DNA of 64,000 nucleotides from Mycolicibacterium sp. GF69 (GCF_003284965.1 NZ_QMEW01000019.1:34259-98258), one strand, 5' to 3'; counted from the first letter of the stretch, positions 46,085 to 57,897 are shown. Made by a program: numbers and translations. The notes: generated by a model not told the origin, from the sequence alone.

Positions 46085-48292
46085 TCACGCACCGCCGTTC
46101 GCGGCCTTGTATTCGCGCCGGCGCCGATGCAGGATCGGCTCGGTGTAGCCATTCGGTTGTTCGGCGCCCAACAGGATCAACTCCTGTGCAGCCTGGAACG
46201 CGATGTTGTGGTCGGGATCGGTTGCCATCGGCTTGAACTCGGGATCCTGCTCGTTCTGCTTGTCGACGACGGCCGCCATCCGCTTCAGGCTGGCCACCAC
46301 ATCGTCGGGTGTGATCACGCCGTGGCGCAACCAGTTCGCGAGCAGCTGGCTCGAAATACGAAGTGTGGCACGGTCCTCCATCAACGCAATGTTGTGGATA
46401 TCCGGCACCTTCGAACATCCGACGCCGGCGTCGATCCAGCGCACCACGTAGCCGAGGATCGACTGGCAGTTGTTGTCGACCTCCTCGCGGATCTCCTCCG
46501 GCGCCCACGCCAACTCCTTGGCCAACGGAACGGCCAACAGCTGGTCGATGCTGGTGCGCTTCTCGCCCTCGAGTTCCCTTTGCACCTCGAAGACGTCGAC
46601 CTCGTGGTAGTGCATGGCGTGCAGCGTCGCCGCGGTCGGCGACGGCACCCAAGCGGTGGTGGCACCGGCCTTGGGCTGACCGATCTTCTGTTCGACCATG
46701 TCGGCCATCAGGTCAGTCATCGCCCACATGCCCTTGCCGATCTGGGCCTTGCCGGTGAAGCCGGTGGCCAGCCCGATGTCGACGTTCTGGTCCTCGTAGG
46801 CCTGGATCCACTGGGTGCTCTTCATTGCGCCCTTGCGGATCATCGGCCCGGCCTCCAGCGAGGTGTGGATCTCGTCGCCGGTGCGGTCGAGGAAGCCGGT
46901 GTTGATGAACACCACCCGGTCGGCGGCCGCCTTGATGCAGGCCTTGAGGTTGACCGTGGTGCGCCGCTCCTCGTCCATGATGCCGACCTTGAGCGTGTTG
47001 GCGGGCAACCCGAGCACGTCCTCCACACGGCTGAACAGCTCGACGGTATAGGCCACCTCGTCGGGACCGTGCATCTTGGGCTTGACGATGTATACCGAGC
47101 CGGTCCGGCTGTTGACCAGCGGGCCGTTGCCGTCTCCGGCCTTCAGTCCGTGGATCGCGATCAGTCCGGTGAACAGCGCGTCTTGGATTCCCTCGAAGAC
47201 CTCTTTGCCGTCGGCGTCGACGATCGCGTCGTTGGTCATCAGATGACCGACGTTACGCACGAACAGCAGGCTGCGGCCCGGCAACGTCAACTCGCCGGAT
47301 TCGTCAGTGTCCGCATTCGGCCGCGTGTAGGTGCGGTCCTCGTTGAGCCGGCGGGTGAAGGTCTCACCACCCTTGGCCACCTCTTCGGTCAGGTCACCAC
47401 GGTTGAGTCCCAGCCAGTTTCGGTAACCGAGCACCTTGTCGTCGGCGTCGACCGCGGCGACCGAATCCTCGAAGTCCATGATCGTGGTGACCGCGGACTC
47501 CAGCACGACATCCTTGATTCCCGCGGCGTCGGTCGACCCGATGGGCGACTCCGGGTCGACGAGGATCTCGATGTGTAAGCCGTTGTTACGCAACAGCACC
47601 GACCACTGAGGGGCGCCGAGCTCGCCGGTGTAGCCGACGAACTGTTCGGGCGTCGCGAGTCCGGTGGACAGCCCGTCACCGAGCGTGACCAGCAATTGAC
47701 CGTCGTCGATCTGCAGCCCGGTCGCCTCGCTCCAGGCGCCGGACGCCAACGGCGCGGCACCGTCTAGGAAGCGACGGGCGTAGGCGATGACCTTGTCGCC
47801 GCGCACCCGGTTGTAGCTGCCACCCTTCTCGGCGCCGTCGTCCTCGGAGATCACATCGGTGCCGTACAGGGCGTCATAGAGCGAACCCCAGCGGGCGTTC
47901 GCGGCGTTCAGCGCGAAGCGGGCGTTCAGGATCGGCACCACTAGCTGGGGACCGGCGGTGGTGGTGATCTCGTCGTCGACGCCCGCGGTGGTGATGGTGA
48001 AGTCATCGGGTTCGGGCTGCAGGTAGCCGATCTCGGTGAGGAAAGCCTTGTAGGCGTCGTGGTCGAGGGGTTCGATCACCCGCTGCCGGTGCCATTTGTC
48101 GATCCGGGCCTGCAGATCGTCGCGCCGGGCCAACAGGTCTTCGTTCTTCGGCGTCAGGTCGGCGACCACCTTGTCCACGCCGGACCAGAAGGTGTCGGGG
48201 TCGATGTCGGTGCCGGGCAGCGCCTCGTTGTTGACGAAGTCGTACAACACCCGTGCCACGCGCAGGTTTCCCACCGTCACGCGATCGGTCAT
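46085..48292 (-). CDS. glcB: Malate synthase G
   Basis: 735 residues starting at ATG 48292 (an ATG also lies at 48295), just after AGGAGGA. The sequence follows GlcB throughout: [51 protein letters not shown], the active-site stretches [22 protein letters not shown] and [17 protein letters not shown], and [23 protein letters not shown]. It condenses acetyl-CoA with glyoxylate in the glyoxylate shunt. It likely shares direction, but not necessarily a transcript, with the VWA gene 37 bases downstream. Confidence 0.98.
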   Translation of the reverse strand: MTDRVTVGNLRVARVLYDFVNNEALPGTDIDPDTFWSGVDKVVADLTPKNEDLLARRDDLQARIDKWHRQRVIEPLDHDAYKAFLTEIGYLQPEPDDFTITTAGVDDEITTTAGPQLVVPILNARFALNAANARWGSLYDALYGTDVISEDDGAEKGGSYNRVRGDKVIAYARRFLDGAAPLASGAWSEATGLQIDDGQLLVTLGDGLSTGLATPEQFVGYTGELGAPQWSVLLRNNGLHIEILVDPESPIGSTDAAGIKDVVLESAVTTIMDFEDSVAAVDADDKVLGYRNWLGLNRGDLTEEVAKGGETFTRRLNEDRTYTRPNADTDESGELTLPGRSLLFVRNVGHLMTNDAIVDADGKEVFEGIQDALFTGLIAIHGLKAGDGNGPLVNSRTGSVYIVKPKMHGPDEVAYTVELFSRVEDVLGLPANTLKVGIMDEERRTTVNLKACIKAAADRVVFINTGFLDRTGDEIHTSLEAGPMIRKGAMKSTQWIQAYEDQNVDIGLATGFTGKAQIGKGMWAMTDLMADMVEQKIGQPKAGATTAWVPSPTAATLHAMHYHEVDVFEVQRELEGEKRTSIDQLLAVPLAKELAWAPEEIREEVDNNCQSILGYVVRWIDAGVGCSKVPDIHNIALMEDRATLRISSQLLANWLRHGVITPDDVVASLKRMAAVVDKQNEQDPEFKPMATDPDHNIAFQAAQELILLGAEQPNGYTEPILHRRRREYKAANGGA

Positions 48293-48338
48293 CATTCCTC
48301 CTAGAACTGTCGTCCCAGCTTACCCACCGGTAACCGGC

Positions 48339-49355
48339 CTATTCGCCACCGGCGGCCTCAATGTCTCCGCGGCCCGCCGCGGTATCCGATTCGCGGCCCG
48401 CCGCGGTATCGAGCCAGTCGCACCGATCGGCAAGGGCTGACCGCAACGGCGCGGCTCGCTCCGCGATGGTCTGCTGGATCCGCACGTATTCGGCTCGACC
48501 GGCCGGCGTCTCGATCGCGATCGGCTCGAATCCGTATTCGCGGAGATCATAGGGGCTGGCCCGCATGTCGAGTTCGCGGGCATCGGCGGCGAGGTCCAAA
48601 CAGTCCATCACCAGCTCGGAATTCACCAGCGGGCCGAGCTTGAACGCCCACTTGTAGAGGTCCATCCCGGCGTGCAGACAGCCCGGTTGCTCGGCGGAGG
48701 TCTGGCTACGCCTGGTGAGCTGAACCGCGTTGCGCCGCGCGGCCGGCTCCGTGAAGAACCGGAACGCGTCGAAGTGGCTGCACCGCAACGGCATCGAGTC
48801 GACGACCGCGTCGGTTCCTGCCACACCCAACCGCAGCGGCACGCGGTCGTGGCGAATCGTTGGCGCGCGGTAGACCATCGCCCACTCGTGCAGCCCGAAA
48901 CAGTTCAACCGGGCCGGGCGCGACGCGGTTGCGCGCAGCAGCCGACCGATGAACCGGACGGTGTCCAGGCGCGCCGACAGGTAATCGCGGCTGACCGCTA
49001 CGCCGGCGCGTACGGACGTGTAACCGGTCCGGGTCAGGTAGTGCTGCGCGGCCTCGCCGCCGAGCGCGACGCCGAAACCGGGATGCCACGTCCGCAACTG
49101 CCGAGGACGCAGGCTGTAGTAGGTGAACAGGAAGTCCCAGACCGGGTGCGATTCGCCGGATGGATGGGCGCGAAGGAAGTCCTGCACGCGCCGACGGTGG
49201 CGGCGTTCGCGGTCTGTCCAGTGCGGCTCGTCGACGACAGCAACCACCGGAGCGCGGGGCTCGGCACCAACCACCGGAGCGCGGGGCTCGACATCAACCA
49301 CCGGAGCGCGGGGCTCGACATCAACCACCGGAGCGCGGAGCGCGACATCAAACAC
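48339..49355 (-). CDS. Hypothetical protein resembling those labelled '3-methyladenine DNA glycosylase'
   Basis: 338 residues if GTG 49355 is used, overlapping the previous stop by eight bases. The N terminus is made by a 27-base repeat (PRAPVVDVE units), and the conserved part starts near VVDEPHWTDRERRH. It continues with HPVWDFLFTYYSLRPRQLRTWHPGFGVAL, FGLHEWAMVYR, LRCSHFDAFRFF, and CLHAGMDLYKWAFKLGPLVNSELVMDCLDLAADARELDMRASPYDL. I recall actinobacterial proteins with FLFTYYS labelled as 3-methyladenine glycosylase, but no helix-hairpin-helix is visible, so I do not trust that label. The repeats offer several in-frame GTG starts. Confidence 0.65.
   Translation of the reverse strand: MFDVALRAPVVDVEPRAPVVDVEPRAPVVGAEPRAPVVAVVDEPHWTDRERRHRRRVQDFLRAHPSGESHPVWDFLFTYYSLRPRQLRTWHPGFGVALGGEAAQHYLTRTGYTSVRAGVAVSRDYLSARLDTVRFIGRLLRATASRPARLNCFGLHEWAMVYRAPTIRHDRVPLRLGVAGTDAVVDSMPLRCSHFDAFRFFTEPAARRNAVQLTRRSQTSAEQPGCLHAGMDLYKWAFKLGPLVNSELVMDCLDLAADARELDMRASPYDLREYGFEPIAIETPAGRAEYVRIQQTIAERAAPLRSALADRCDWLDTAAGRESDTAAGRGDIEAAGGE
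48369..48410 (-). repeat. Two copies of an 18-bp unit at the 3' end of the gene
   Basis: GCGGCCCGCCGCGGTATC occurs at 48369-48386 and 48393-48410, six bases apart. It encodes DTAAGR-type hexapeptides at the C terminus of the same protein whose N terminus carries a 27-base repeat. Confidence 0.8.
49241..49348 (-). repeat. Four 27-bp tandem repeats at a gene start
   Basis: Units begin CAACCACCGGAGCGCGG at 49241, 49268, 49295 and 49322. The middle two are identical, the outer ones differ by a few bases. Read leftward each unit encodes nine residues of a VVDVEPRAP type and contains in-frame GTG codons. Confidence 0.92.
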
Positions 49356-50392
49356 GGTGCGTCCCGTCGCGTACGGTGCCCACCAGGTCCTCGACGAGGT
49401 CTTCGAGCGCGACCATCGCCTCAACGCTTCCGTCGGTCCCGGTGACCAGCGCCAGGTGGCTGTTGGTGCGCCGCAGCCTCGACAGTGCGTCGGGCAACGG
49501 TAGCGACGCCGGCACCAGCGGCAGCGGGCGCACCATCGAGAAGTCGAGCACCGCGTCGGGGTCGTCGACCAACGCCAGCACATCTTTGATGTGCAGGTAG
49601 CCCAGGTACGCGCCGGAGGCGTCGGTGATCGGGAAGCGTGAGTATCCGGTCTCGGCCAGCGCCTGCTCGATCGCGCCGACCGTCGGCCCCGCTCCCTCGC
49701 GCGCCACCGACACCGTCCGGATGTCGCGCAACGGGAACGCGACATCCTTAACCGTGCGGTCACGAATCTGCAGTGCGCGGGTGAGCCTGCTGTGCTCCTC
49801 GGGGTCGAGCAGGCCCTCCGACAGCGACTCGGCGATCATCTCGGACAGCTCCACCGTGGACACCGTGACGTCGAGCTCGTCCTTCGGCTCCACCCGGAAC
49901 GCCCGTAGGGTCGCGTTGGCGCACCAGTTGTAGAACGCGATCAGCGGTCGAGCCAAGCGGATCCAGACCAGGTAGACCGGTATCAGCAGCATGGCCGTCG
50001 ACTCGGGCCCGGCGATCGCGATGTTCTTCGGAACCATCTCGCCCAGCAGCACGTGCAGGACCACCACGATGGCCAGCGCGACGATGAACGACACCGTGTG
50101 CAGCAGCGCATCGGAGACGCCGAGCGCATCGAACGGTTTCTCCAGTAGATGCGCGACGGCGGGCTCGCCGACACGGCCGAGCAGGATCGAGCAGATCGTG
50201 ATGCCCAATTGCGCGCCCGCGAGCATCAGCGACAGGTTCTCACCCGCGCGGATCACGGTGACCGCGCTTTTCTTGCCCTGTTCGGACAGCGCTTCAAGCC
50301 GATCGCGGCGAGCGGAGATCAGCGCGAACTCCGAGGCGACGAAGAATGCGTTGACGACCAGCAGCAGCATCGTCAGCAGAACGCCGAGTAAG

Positions 50393-50400
<8 letters not shown>
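49348..50400 (-). CDS. CNNM/CBS-domain membrane protein (hemolysin C family, Rv1841c-like)
   Basis: 350 residues from ATG 50400, chosen for GGGAG seven bases upstream and a [36 protein letters not shown] start; a GTG at 50430 is possible. The DUF21 membrane region (about 1-190, three to four helices) is followed by two CBS motifs ([31 protein letters not shown] and [23 protein letters not shown]). Related proteins move or sense Mg2+/Co2+. It overlaps the upstream paralogue by eight bases, implying a two-subunit complex. Confidence 0.9.
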
Positions 50401-51769
<1,369 letters not shown>

Positions 51770-51968
51770 CGGGTCGTCCTACGGATGCCGGGCCTGCTAC
51801 CCGGCCGTCTAGAGGAGGGCTCGGCGTCGGCGGGCTCGGGGTCGGACCGCTCGGCCCGGAAGGCCTTCTCTGAAACCCGGGCCTCGACGGGTGCCTGCGG
51901 CACGGGATCCCTTTCGCGTAGAGGACTGAAGAAAACCCATGGTAACGGGTGATGGAGTGGGTGCGAGA

Positions 51969-53417
<1,449 letters not shown>

Positions 53418-53462
53418 CTAGTTGCGCGCGTTTCAGGTCGAGCCGGGTCGCCGCTGAGCAGG

Positions 53463-54926
53463 TTACGCCTCGACCTCGGAACGGTCGCCACTCCACAGGG
53501 TGTGGAACCGCTTGGCCGGGTCGGCATCGATGCGCCCGTAGGTGTGCGCCCCGAAGTAGTCGCGCAACCCCTGGGTCAGCGCGGCGGGCAAGCGCTCCTG
53601 TCGCAACCCGTCGTAGTACGACAGCGCCGAGGAGAACCCCGGGATCGGGATGCCGAGTTCGGTGGCGGTGCCGACGACGCGACGCCAACTGTCGATCGCC
53701 GCCTCGATTGCGCTCCGGAAGTACGGCGCCACGATGAGCGTGGGCAGATCGGGATTCTCGTCGAACGCGTCCTTGATCCGGTTGAGGAACTTGGCCCGGA
53801 TGATGCAGCCGCCGCGCCAAATGGTGGCCAGGTCCCCGGGCGTGACGCCCCAGTCGTACTCGGCGCTGCCCGCCTGGATCTGGTTGAACCCCTGCGCGTA
53901 GGCGATGATCTTGGACGCGTACAAACCCTGGCGAACGTCCTCGATGAACTTGTCGGCGTCACTTGGCTTTTCGCCGAGATCACCGGAGGCCAGACCGGTG
54001 GTGGCCTTGCGCTGGACCACCGATCCAGACAGCGCCCGTGCGAACACCGCTTCGGCGATACCGGTCACCGGCACCCCGAGATCGAGTGCCGATTTCACCG
54101 TCCAGCGGCCCGTGCCTTTCTGCTCGGCCTCATCGAGGATGAGGTCGACGAGCGGCTTACCGGTCTTGCCGTCGGTTTGCCGCAGCACCGTCGCGGTGAT
54201 CTCCACCAGGAAGCTGTCGAGGTCGCCTTTGTTCCACTCGTCGAACACGTCGGCGATCTCGCCGGCCGACTTGCCCAACCCGTCGCGCAGCAACTGGTAG
54301 GCCTCGCCGATCAACTGCATGTCGGAGTACTCGATGCCGTTGTGCACCATCTTCACGAAGTGACCGGCGCCGTCGGGCCCGATGTGGGTGCAGCACGGTA
54401 CGCCGTCGACGTGCGCGGAGATCTCCTCGAGCAGCGGCCCGAGCGATTTGTAGGACTCCGCCGGCCCGCCGGGCATGATCGACGGCCCGTTCAGCGCTCC
54501 CTCCTCGCCGCCGGAGATGCCGGCGCCGACGAAGTGCAGACCACGGTCCCGCATCGCCTTCTCGCGCCGGATTGTGTCGGTGTAGAGCGCATTGCCGCCG
54601 TCGATGATGATGTCGCCTTCTTGCATCGCATCGGCGAGCTCGTTGATCACCGCATCGGTGGGGTCTCCGGCCTTGACCATGATCAACACCCGGCGCGGCT
54701 TCTCCAGCGCGTCGAGGAACTCCGCAATCGTCTCGCTCCGGACGAACTTGCCCTCGGCGCCGTGTTGTTCGAGCAACGCGTCGGTCTTGGCCACCGAACG
54801 GTTGTGCAGCGCGACGGTGTAGCCGTGCCGGGCGAAGTTCCGCGCGATGTTGGATCCCATGACGGCAAGGCCGGTGACCCCGATTTGAGCGGTGCCGGTG
54901 GTCGAAGCGGAAGCGTCAGAGGTCAT
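53463..54926 (-). CDS. gnd1: 6-phosphogluconate dehydrogenase (decarboxylating)
   Basis: 487 residues. The NADP-binding start is IGVTGLAVMGSNIARNFARHGYTVALHNRS; the substrate motif IMPGGPAESYKSLGPLLEEIS and the catalytic Lys/His region GAGHFVKMVHNGIEYSDMQLIGEAY are clear. It oxidises 6-phosphogluconate to ribulose 5-phosphate in the pentose phosphate path. The place next to guaB1 and the blaR1-like gene equals Rv1844c. Confidence 0.97.
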   Translation of the reverse strand: MTSDASASTTGTAQIGVTGLAVMGSNIARNFARHGYTVALHNRSVAKTDALLEQHGAEGKFVRSETIAEFLDALEKPRRVLIMVKAGDPTDAVINELADAMQEGDIIIDGGNALYTDTIRREKAMRDRGLHFVGAGISGGEEGALNGPSIMPGGPAESYKSLGPLLEEISAHVDGVPCCTHIGPDGAGHFVKMVHNGIEYSDMQLIGEAYQLLRDGLGKSAGEIADVFDEWNKGDLDSFLVEITATVLRQTDGKTGKPLVDLILDEAEQKGTGRWTVKSALDLGVPVTGIAEAVFARALSGSVVQRKATTGLASGDLGEKPSDADKFIEDVRQGLYASKIIAYAQGFNQIQAGSAEYDWGVTPGDLATIWRGGCIIRAKFLNRIKDAFDENPDLPTLIVAPYFRSAIEAAIDSWRRVVGTATELGIPIPGFSSALSYYDGLRQERLPAALTQGLRDYFGAHTYGRIDADPAKRFHTLWSGDRSEVEA

Positions 54927-54977
54927 TCGGGCGGCCTTTCGTTGTCTGGTTGTGGTGAACGCCTCGATGGGCGTGGC

Positions 54978-55925
54978 TTATCCCTGAGCTGCGAATAGCC
55001 GGTGCAGTTCGGTCAGCCACGGCAGCACGACCGCGATTGTCGGCACGACCAGCACCGCCACGGCGGCCGTGTATGCGCCGGTTGCCAACGCCAGGCTGTT
55101 GGGCCGACCGCCGAGGCGGCGCACCCGCAGCAGGGTGGTCGGTCCGCCCGCGGCCAGCGCGCCCGACGGCGTGCGCCCAGCCGCGCAGGCGACCAGGGCG
55201 CGAGCCAGGGGAGTTGGGCCGGCGATGCGTACCGCCGCATCGTCGGCGAGCATCTCGACCAGCAGCCGCACGGCGTCCAGCGCGCTGCCGCTACGAACGA
55301 AGCGCGGGAACGCCGCGTGGACCGCGGTGAACATCTCGAGCACCAGATCGTGGCGCGCCCGCAGGTGTGCGCGTTCGTGGGACAGGATCGCGGCGACTTC
55401 GTTGTCCGCCAAGGTCGTCAGCGTGCCCTCGCTGACCACGACACGGCTACGCACCCCGGGCAGGCAGTAGGCCAGCGGCTGATCCACATCGAGGATGCGC
55501 AGACCACCTCCCGCGTGCGCGTGGGCCCACTTGCGCGACTTGCCCACCAGGTCGACGACCGTCCGGTGGTGGGCGCGACGACGGCGCGTCGCGATCGCGA
55601 CCTGCAACACCGAGGCGATCAGTCGTGCGCCGATGACCAGCGTCAGCGCGAACACCACCACGTAGGCAATCCACACGGGCCAGCCGAGCACGGCAATCTC
55701 ACTGGTGATCGTCGCCGTTGGCCTACCGTCGAGGCCCGGCGCGAACAGCCGGCTCGCGATGGCGATGCCGGCCGAGAACGCGGACAGCACTGCCGCCATC
55801 GCGATCGCCTGCCACAGCACGATGGCCGCCCGCGGCGCGCGAAAGGGCCACGATGCGCGCGCCAGAAGGGCAGGCACCGGTCCGGACAGAACCAGCGCCA
55901 AAACAGTGAAGGCCAGCGCGGTCAC
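54978..55925 (-). CDS. M56-family BlaR1-like membrane metalloprotease (Rv1845c-like)
   Basis: 315 residues from GTG 55925 (GGGAGA upstream). About three N-terminal helices and one C-terminal helix; the zinc site is HERAH (183-187) in AAILSHERAHLRARHD. It lacks the extracellular penicillin-binding sensor domain of staphylococcal BlaR1, as Rv1845c does. It starts 14 bases after blaI, so they form one operon. It probably cleaves or otherwise controls BlaI; the trigger is unknown. Confidence 0.92.
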   Translation of the reverse strand: MTALAFTVLALVLSGPVPALLARASWPFRAPRAAIVLWQAIAMAAVLSAFSAGIAIASRLFAPGLDGRPTATITSEIAVLGWPVWIAYVVVFALTLVIGARLIASVLQVAIATRRRRAHHRTVVDLVGKSRKWAHAHAGGGLRILDVDQPLAYCLPGVRSRVVVSEGTLTTLADNEVAAILSHERAHLRARHDLVLEMFTAVHAAFPRFVRSGSALDAVRLLVEMLADDAAVRIAGPTPLARALVACAAGRTPSGALAAGGPTTLLRVRRLGGRPNSLALATGAYTAAVAVLVVPTIAVVLPWLTELHRLFAAQG

Positions 55926-55939
55926 GCTGTCAGTCTCCC

Positions 55940-56356
55940 TCAGCCGGTGCCTGGATTACCAGCGGGCGGCGCAACGCGATGTTTGGTTTCCAACTCGGCC
56001 AGTGCTCGACGCAACGCCGCGGCCTCGTCCGCGCCGACCCGCTCGACGAAATGCACCAGGGCCGCAGCACGGCTGCCGGAATCGGCGGCCTGGTCCAAAG
56101 CGTCGACCATCAGGCCGGCGACCAGTTCGTCGCGACCATGGGTCGGTGCGTAACGGTGGGCGCGGTCATCGCGGTGCTGCACGACGAGATTCTTCTTCGC
56201 CAGCCGCTGCAATACGGTCATGATCGTGGTGTAGGCCAAGTCGCGCTGGGCGGAAAGCTCCTCGTGAACTTGGCGAACGGTTTGGGGCTCACGCGCGGAC
56301 CAAAGGTGATCCATAACTGCGCGTTCAAGGTCCCCTAGACGCGTCAACTTCGCCAT
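55940..56356 (-). CDS. blaI: BlaI-family transcriptional repressor
   Basis: 138 residues from an ATG with AGGAGA upstream. The winged helix is seen in LGDLERAVMDHLWSAREPQTVRQVHEELSAQRDLAYTTIMTVLQRLAKKNLVVQHRDDRAHRYAPT. The C terminus (VERVGADEAAALRRALAELE) dimerises. In M. tuberculosis BlaI (Rv1846c) represses blaC and respiratory genes. Repeated TACTAC/GTAGTA-type half-sites lie just upstream, suggesting autoregulation. Confidence 0.95.
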   Translation of the reverse strand: MAKLTRLGDLERAVMDHLWSAREPQTVRQVHEELSAQRDLAYTTIMTVLQRLAKKNLVVQHRDDRAHRYAPTHGRDELVAGLMVDALDQAADSGSRAAALVHFVERVGADEAAALRRALAELETKHRVAPPAGNPGTG

Positions 56357-56391
56357 CGTGCGTTCATCTCCTAGAGGCAGTTAAACCAGCG

Positions 56392-56418
56392 TACTACGGG
56401 TTACTACCGTGCGTCGTA
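56392..56418. promoter_or_regulatory. Candidate BlaI operator
   Basis: TACTAC at 56392-56397 and 56402-56407 is followed by GTCGTA at 56413-56418. TACTAC and GTCGTA form an inverted pair with a 5-base spacer, and the first TACTAC repeats the half-site. BlaI proteins bind TAC-rich dyads. The site lies 36 bases before the blaI start and could also affect the divergent iron-regulated gene. Confidence 0.5.
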
Positions 56419-56537
56419 TTTCGTCCGGCGGATAGGCCGTCAGCGGCGTCGCCCCTTCGTTTCTGCCGTGGTCACCGCCCTTCCGGGCAGTGGTGTGAAA
56501 GCAGTCACAGGGGTCTAGCCGTCGTGAGGCGCGTAGC

Positions 56538-56556
56538 TATAGTAAGCCTTACCTAA
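56538..56556. promoter_or_regulatory. IdeR-type iron box over a -10 element
   Basis: TATAGTAAGCCTTACCTAA matches 14 of 19 positions of the IdeR consensus TTAGGTTAGSCTAACCTAA. Its first six bases, TATAGT, form a good -10, so iron-loaded IdeR would block transcription of the gene starting at 56578. Confidence 0.75.
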
Positions 56557-56577
56557 CTCGATATTGGGAGGCTCCAC

Positions 56578-57354
56578 ATGACGGTTCTGGTCGACGATCC
56601 GCTCATCGCAAGCATGGCGATACGCAAGGTGCTGCCGCTGCATGAGTCGAGTCGACGGCTGCGCGAGCTCTATCCCGAGTGCCCCCGGGTGTACGGGGTC
56701 GCGGTGATGGGCGATCTGTCCAGACGGCGGTGGTGGCCGCTGTCTGAGGCGCTCACGACGAACCGTCTGCGGGCGATGTTCGAACTTGCGGCCGAGGAGA
56801 CCGACAGTCGGGCGGCGGTGGCCCATCAACTGGCCGCGACACTGGCCCACGTCGTGGTGGGACGCGTCGTTCCGCTGATGGTCCTCGAAGGCCGGGCATG
56901 GGACACCGGCCTGGAGAACCTCTGGGTGCATGTGGACTCCGAGGGCGCCATCGACTGGGTCGGCGTCGCCGATCCCACCCTGCGGGCCCTGCCTGACGAT
57001 CCATATTTCGACAACCGCTCGGACCGCGCCGGCCACTCGACGCGCGATGGGATCGTGGCGCTGCCGAGCGAGGCGGCATTGACGACGTGGGTCGCCCACC
57101 GCAGTCACCGCGCGCTCGCCCCCCTGTTCACCAAGCTGGCCGAAATCAGCGCGGGCGCGATGTCGACCGCCGCGATGTGGCATGTCGTCGGCGGGGCCGT
57201 CGTCAGCGCCGCGACGCAGGTTCCGCTGCTTGCCGGTTCGAGCGAATGGACGAGCATGCGTCGCGGCCAGGCCGTACTGGATGCGCTCGTGGGTTTCGGC
57301 CTGCCCGTCAGGGGCACGTCCCGCATCACAGCAGGAAAGGTCTTGCTAAATTAG
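56578..57354 (+). CDS. FhuF-like ferric reductase/IucA-C-terminal-like protein (tentative), iron-regulated
   Basis: 258 residues from ATG 56578 after GGGAGG. There is no signal peptide. The all-helical pattern (LFTKLAEISAGAMSTAAMWHVVGGAVVSAATQVPLLAGS, then RRGQAVLDALVGFGLPVRG) resembles FhuF-type ferric-siderophore reductases, but the C-terminal Cys pairs that hold the 2Fe-2S cluster are missing; the only Cys I see is in YPECPRVYG. The iron box upstream points to siderophore-iron use. It might reduce, bind or release siderophore iron with another redox protein. M. tuberculosis, as I remember it, has no gene here between blaI and MrsI. Confidence 0.6.
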   Translation: MTVLVDDPLIASMAIRKVLPLHESSRRLRELYPECPRVYGVAVMGDLSRRRWWPLSEALTTNRLRAMFELAAEETDSRAAVAHQLAATLAHVVVGRVVPLMVLEGRAWDTGLENLWVHVDSEGAIDWVGVADPTLRALPDDPYFDNRSDRAGHSTRDGIVALPSEAALTTWVAHRSHRALAPLFTKLAEISAGAMSTAAMWHVVGGAVVSAATQVPLLAGSSEWTSMRRGQAVLDALVGFGLPVRGTSRITAGKVLLN

Positions 57355-57372
57355 GGCAGCCTTGCCTATGCT
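57343..57372 (+). promoter_or_regulatory. Iron-regulated promoter with IdeR-type box, before MrsI-like RNA
   Basis: TTGCTA (57343-57348) and TATGCT (57367-57372) form a -35/-10 pair with an 18-base spacer. TTAGGGCAGCCTTGCCTAT (57351-57369), overlapping the stop codon of the preceding gene, matches the IdeR consensus at 14 of 19. Transcription is expected to start near 57379 when iron is low. Confidence 0.75.
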
Positions 57373-57378
57373 TTCGGC

Positions 57379-57499
57379 AGACGCACGACGAAGATCAACC
57401 AAGAACCACCGGACCGCGCCGGAGTCCTGAGGGCTGCAGAGACCCCCGGTCCACACGGAGGATGAGCCCCGCACCATTGGTGCGGGGCTCATCCGCATT
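57379..57499 (+). ncRNA. mrsI: MrsI-like iron-responsive small RNA
   Basis: About 120 bases lie between an IdeR-controlled promoter and a strong terminator, with no plausible reading frame. The 5' part (57381-57410, ACGACGAAGATCAACCAAGA) is A/C-rich and probably single-stranded, suited to pairing with target mRNAs. A middle stem joins GGACCG (57411-57416) to CGGTCC (57447-57452). MrsI of M. tuberculosis is an IdeR-controlled sRNA between Rv1846c and Rv1847 that represses iron-using proteins; the flanks here are blaI and the Rv1847 homologue. The name is inferred from position and promoter, not a sequence search. Confidence 0.75.
57460..57494. terminator. Perfect 16-bp terminator hairpin
   Basis: A 16-base stem (57460-57475 with 57479-57494) around the loop ATT, with arms beginning GGATGAGCCCCGCACC. 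It ends the small RNA on the plus strand and lies just past the rhodanese stop on the minus strand, so it can serve both. The U-rich tail is weak. Confidence 0.85.
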
Positions 57500-57519
57500 C
57501 GGGCCGAATACGCGGTGAC

Positions 57520-57897
57520 TCAGGCCTTTTCGACCGCACCGCCGCTCTCGGCCCAGTCGCCGAAGCCACCGAGGTTGTACACATCGCGGTAACCGAGATC
57601 CTTGAGCGCCTGCCCCGACAGCGCCGAGCGGCCGCCCGACGCGCAGTAGACAATGACGGGCTTGTCCTTGGAGAAGTTCTCGTCGTAGTACGGCGACTCC
57701 GGGTCGGCACGGAACTCCAGCATGCCGCGCGGCACGTGTACGGCGCCGGCCACCTTCCCGCCGCTCTCCAGTTCGGGGGCGTCGCGGACGTCGACGACCA
57801 ACGCGCCCTTGGCGATCAGTTCTTGTGCCTCGGCGTAGGAGAGCTTGGGCACCACGGCGTTGGCGGCGGCAACGAGGTCTTTCGCAGTCTTGGCCAT
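57520..57897 (-). CDS. Single-domain rhodanese (sulfurtransferase)
   Basis: 125 residues from the ATG at 57897. Rhodanese features: ALVVDVRDAPELESGGKVAGAVHVPRGML, the active-site Cys in VIVYCASGGRSALSG, and DVYNLGGFGDWAESGG. It transfers sulfane sulfur in the cytoplasm. It is divergent from the thioesterase gene; its 3' end abuts the MrsI-like terminator. Confidence 0.93.
   Translation of the reverse strand: MAKTAKDLVAAANAVVPKLSYAEAQELIAKGALVVDVRDAPELESGGKVAGAVHVPRGMLEFRADPESPYYDENFSKDKPVIVYCASGGRSALSGQALKDLGYRDVYNLGGFGDWAESGGAVEKA

Noticed and set aside
45569..47578. A 669-codon plus-strand frame opposite the VWA protein and glcB genes
   Set aside because: Antisense to well-identified genes and without recognisable protein features.
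49123..49600. Repeats near 49241 as a CRISPR array
   Set aside because: The units are adjacent without spacers, are in frame with a gene and are only 27 bases long in total.
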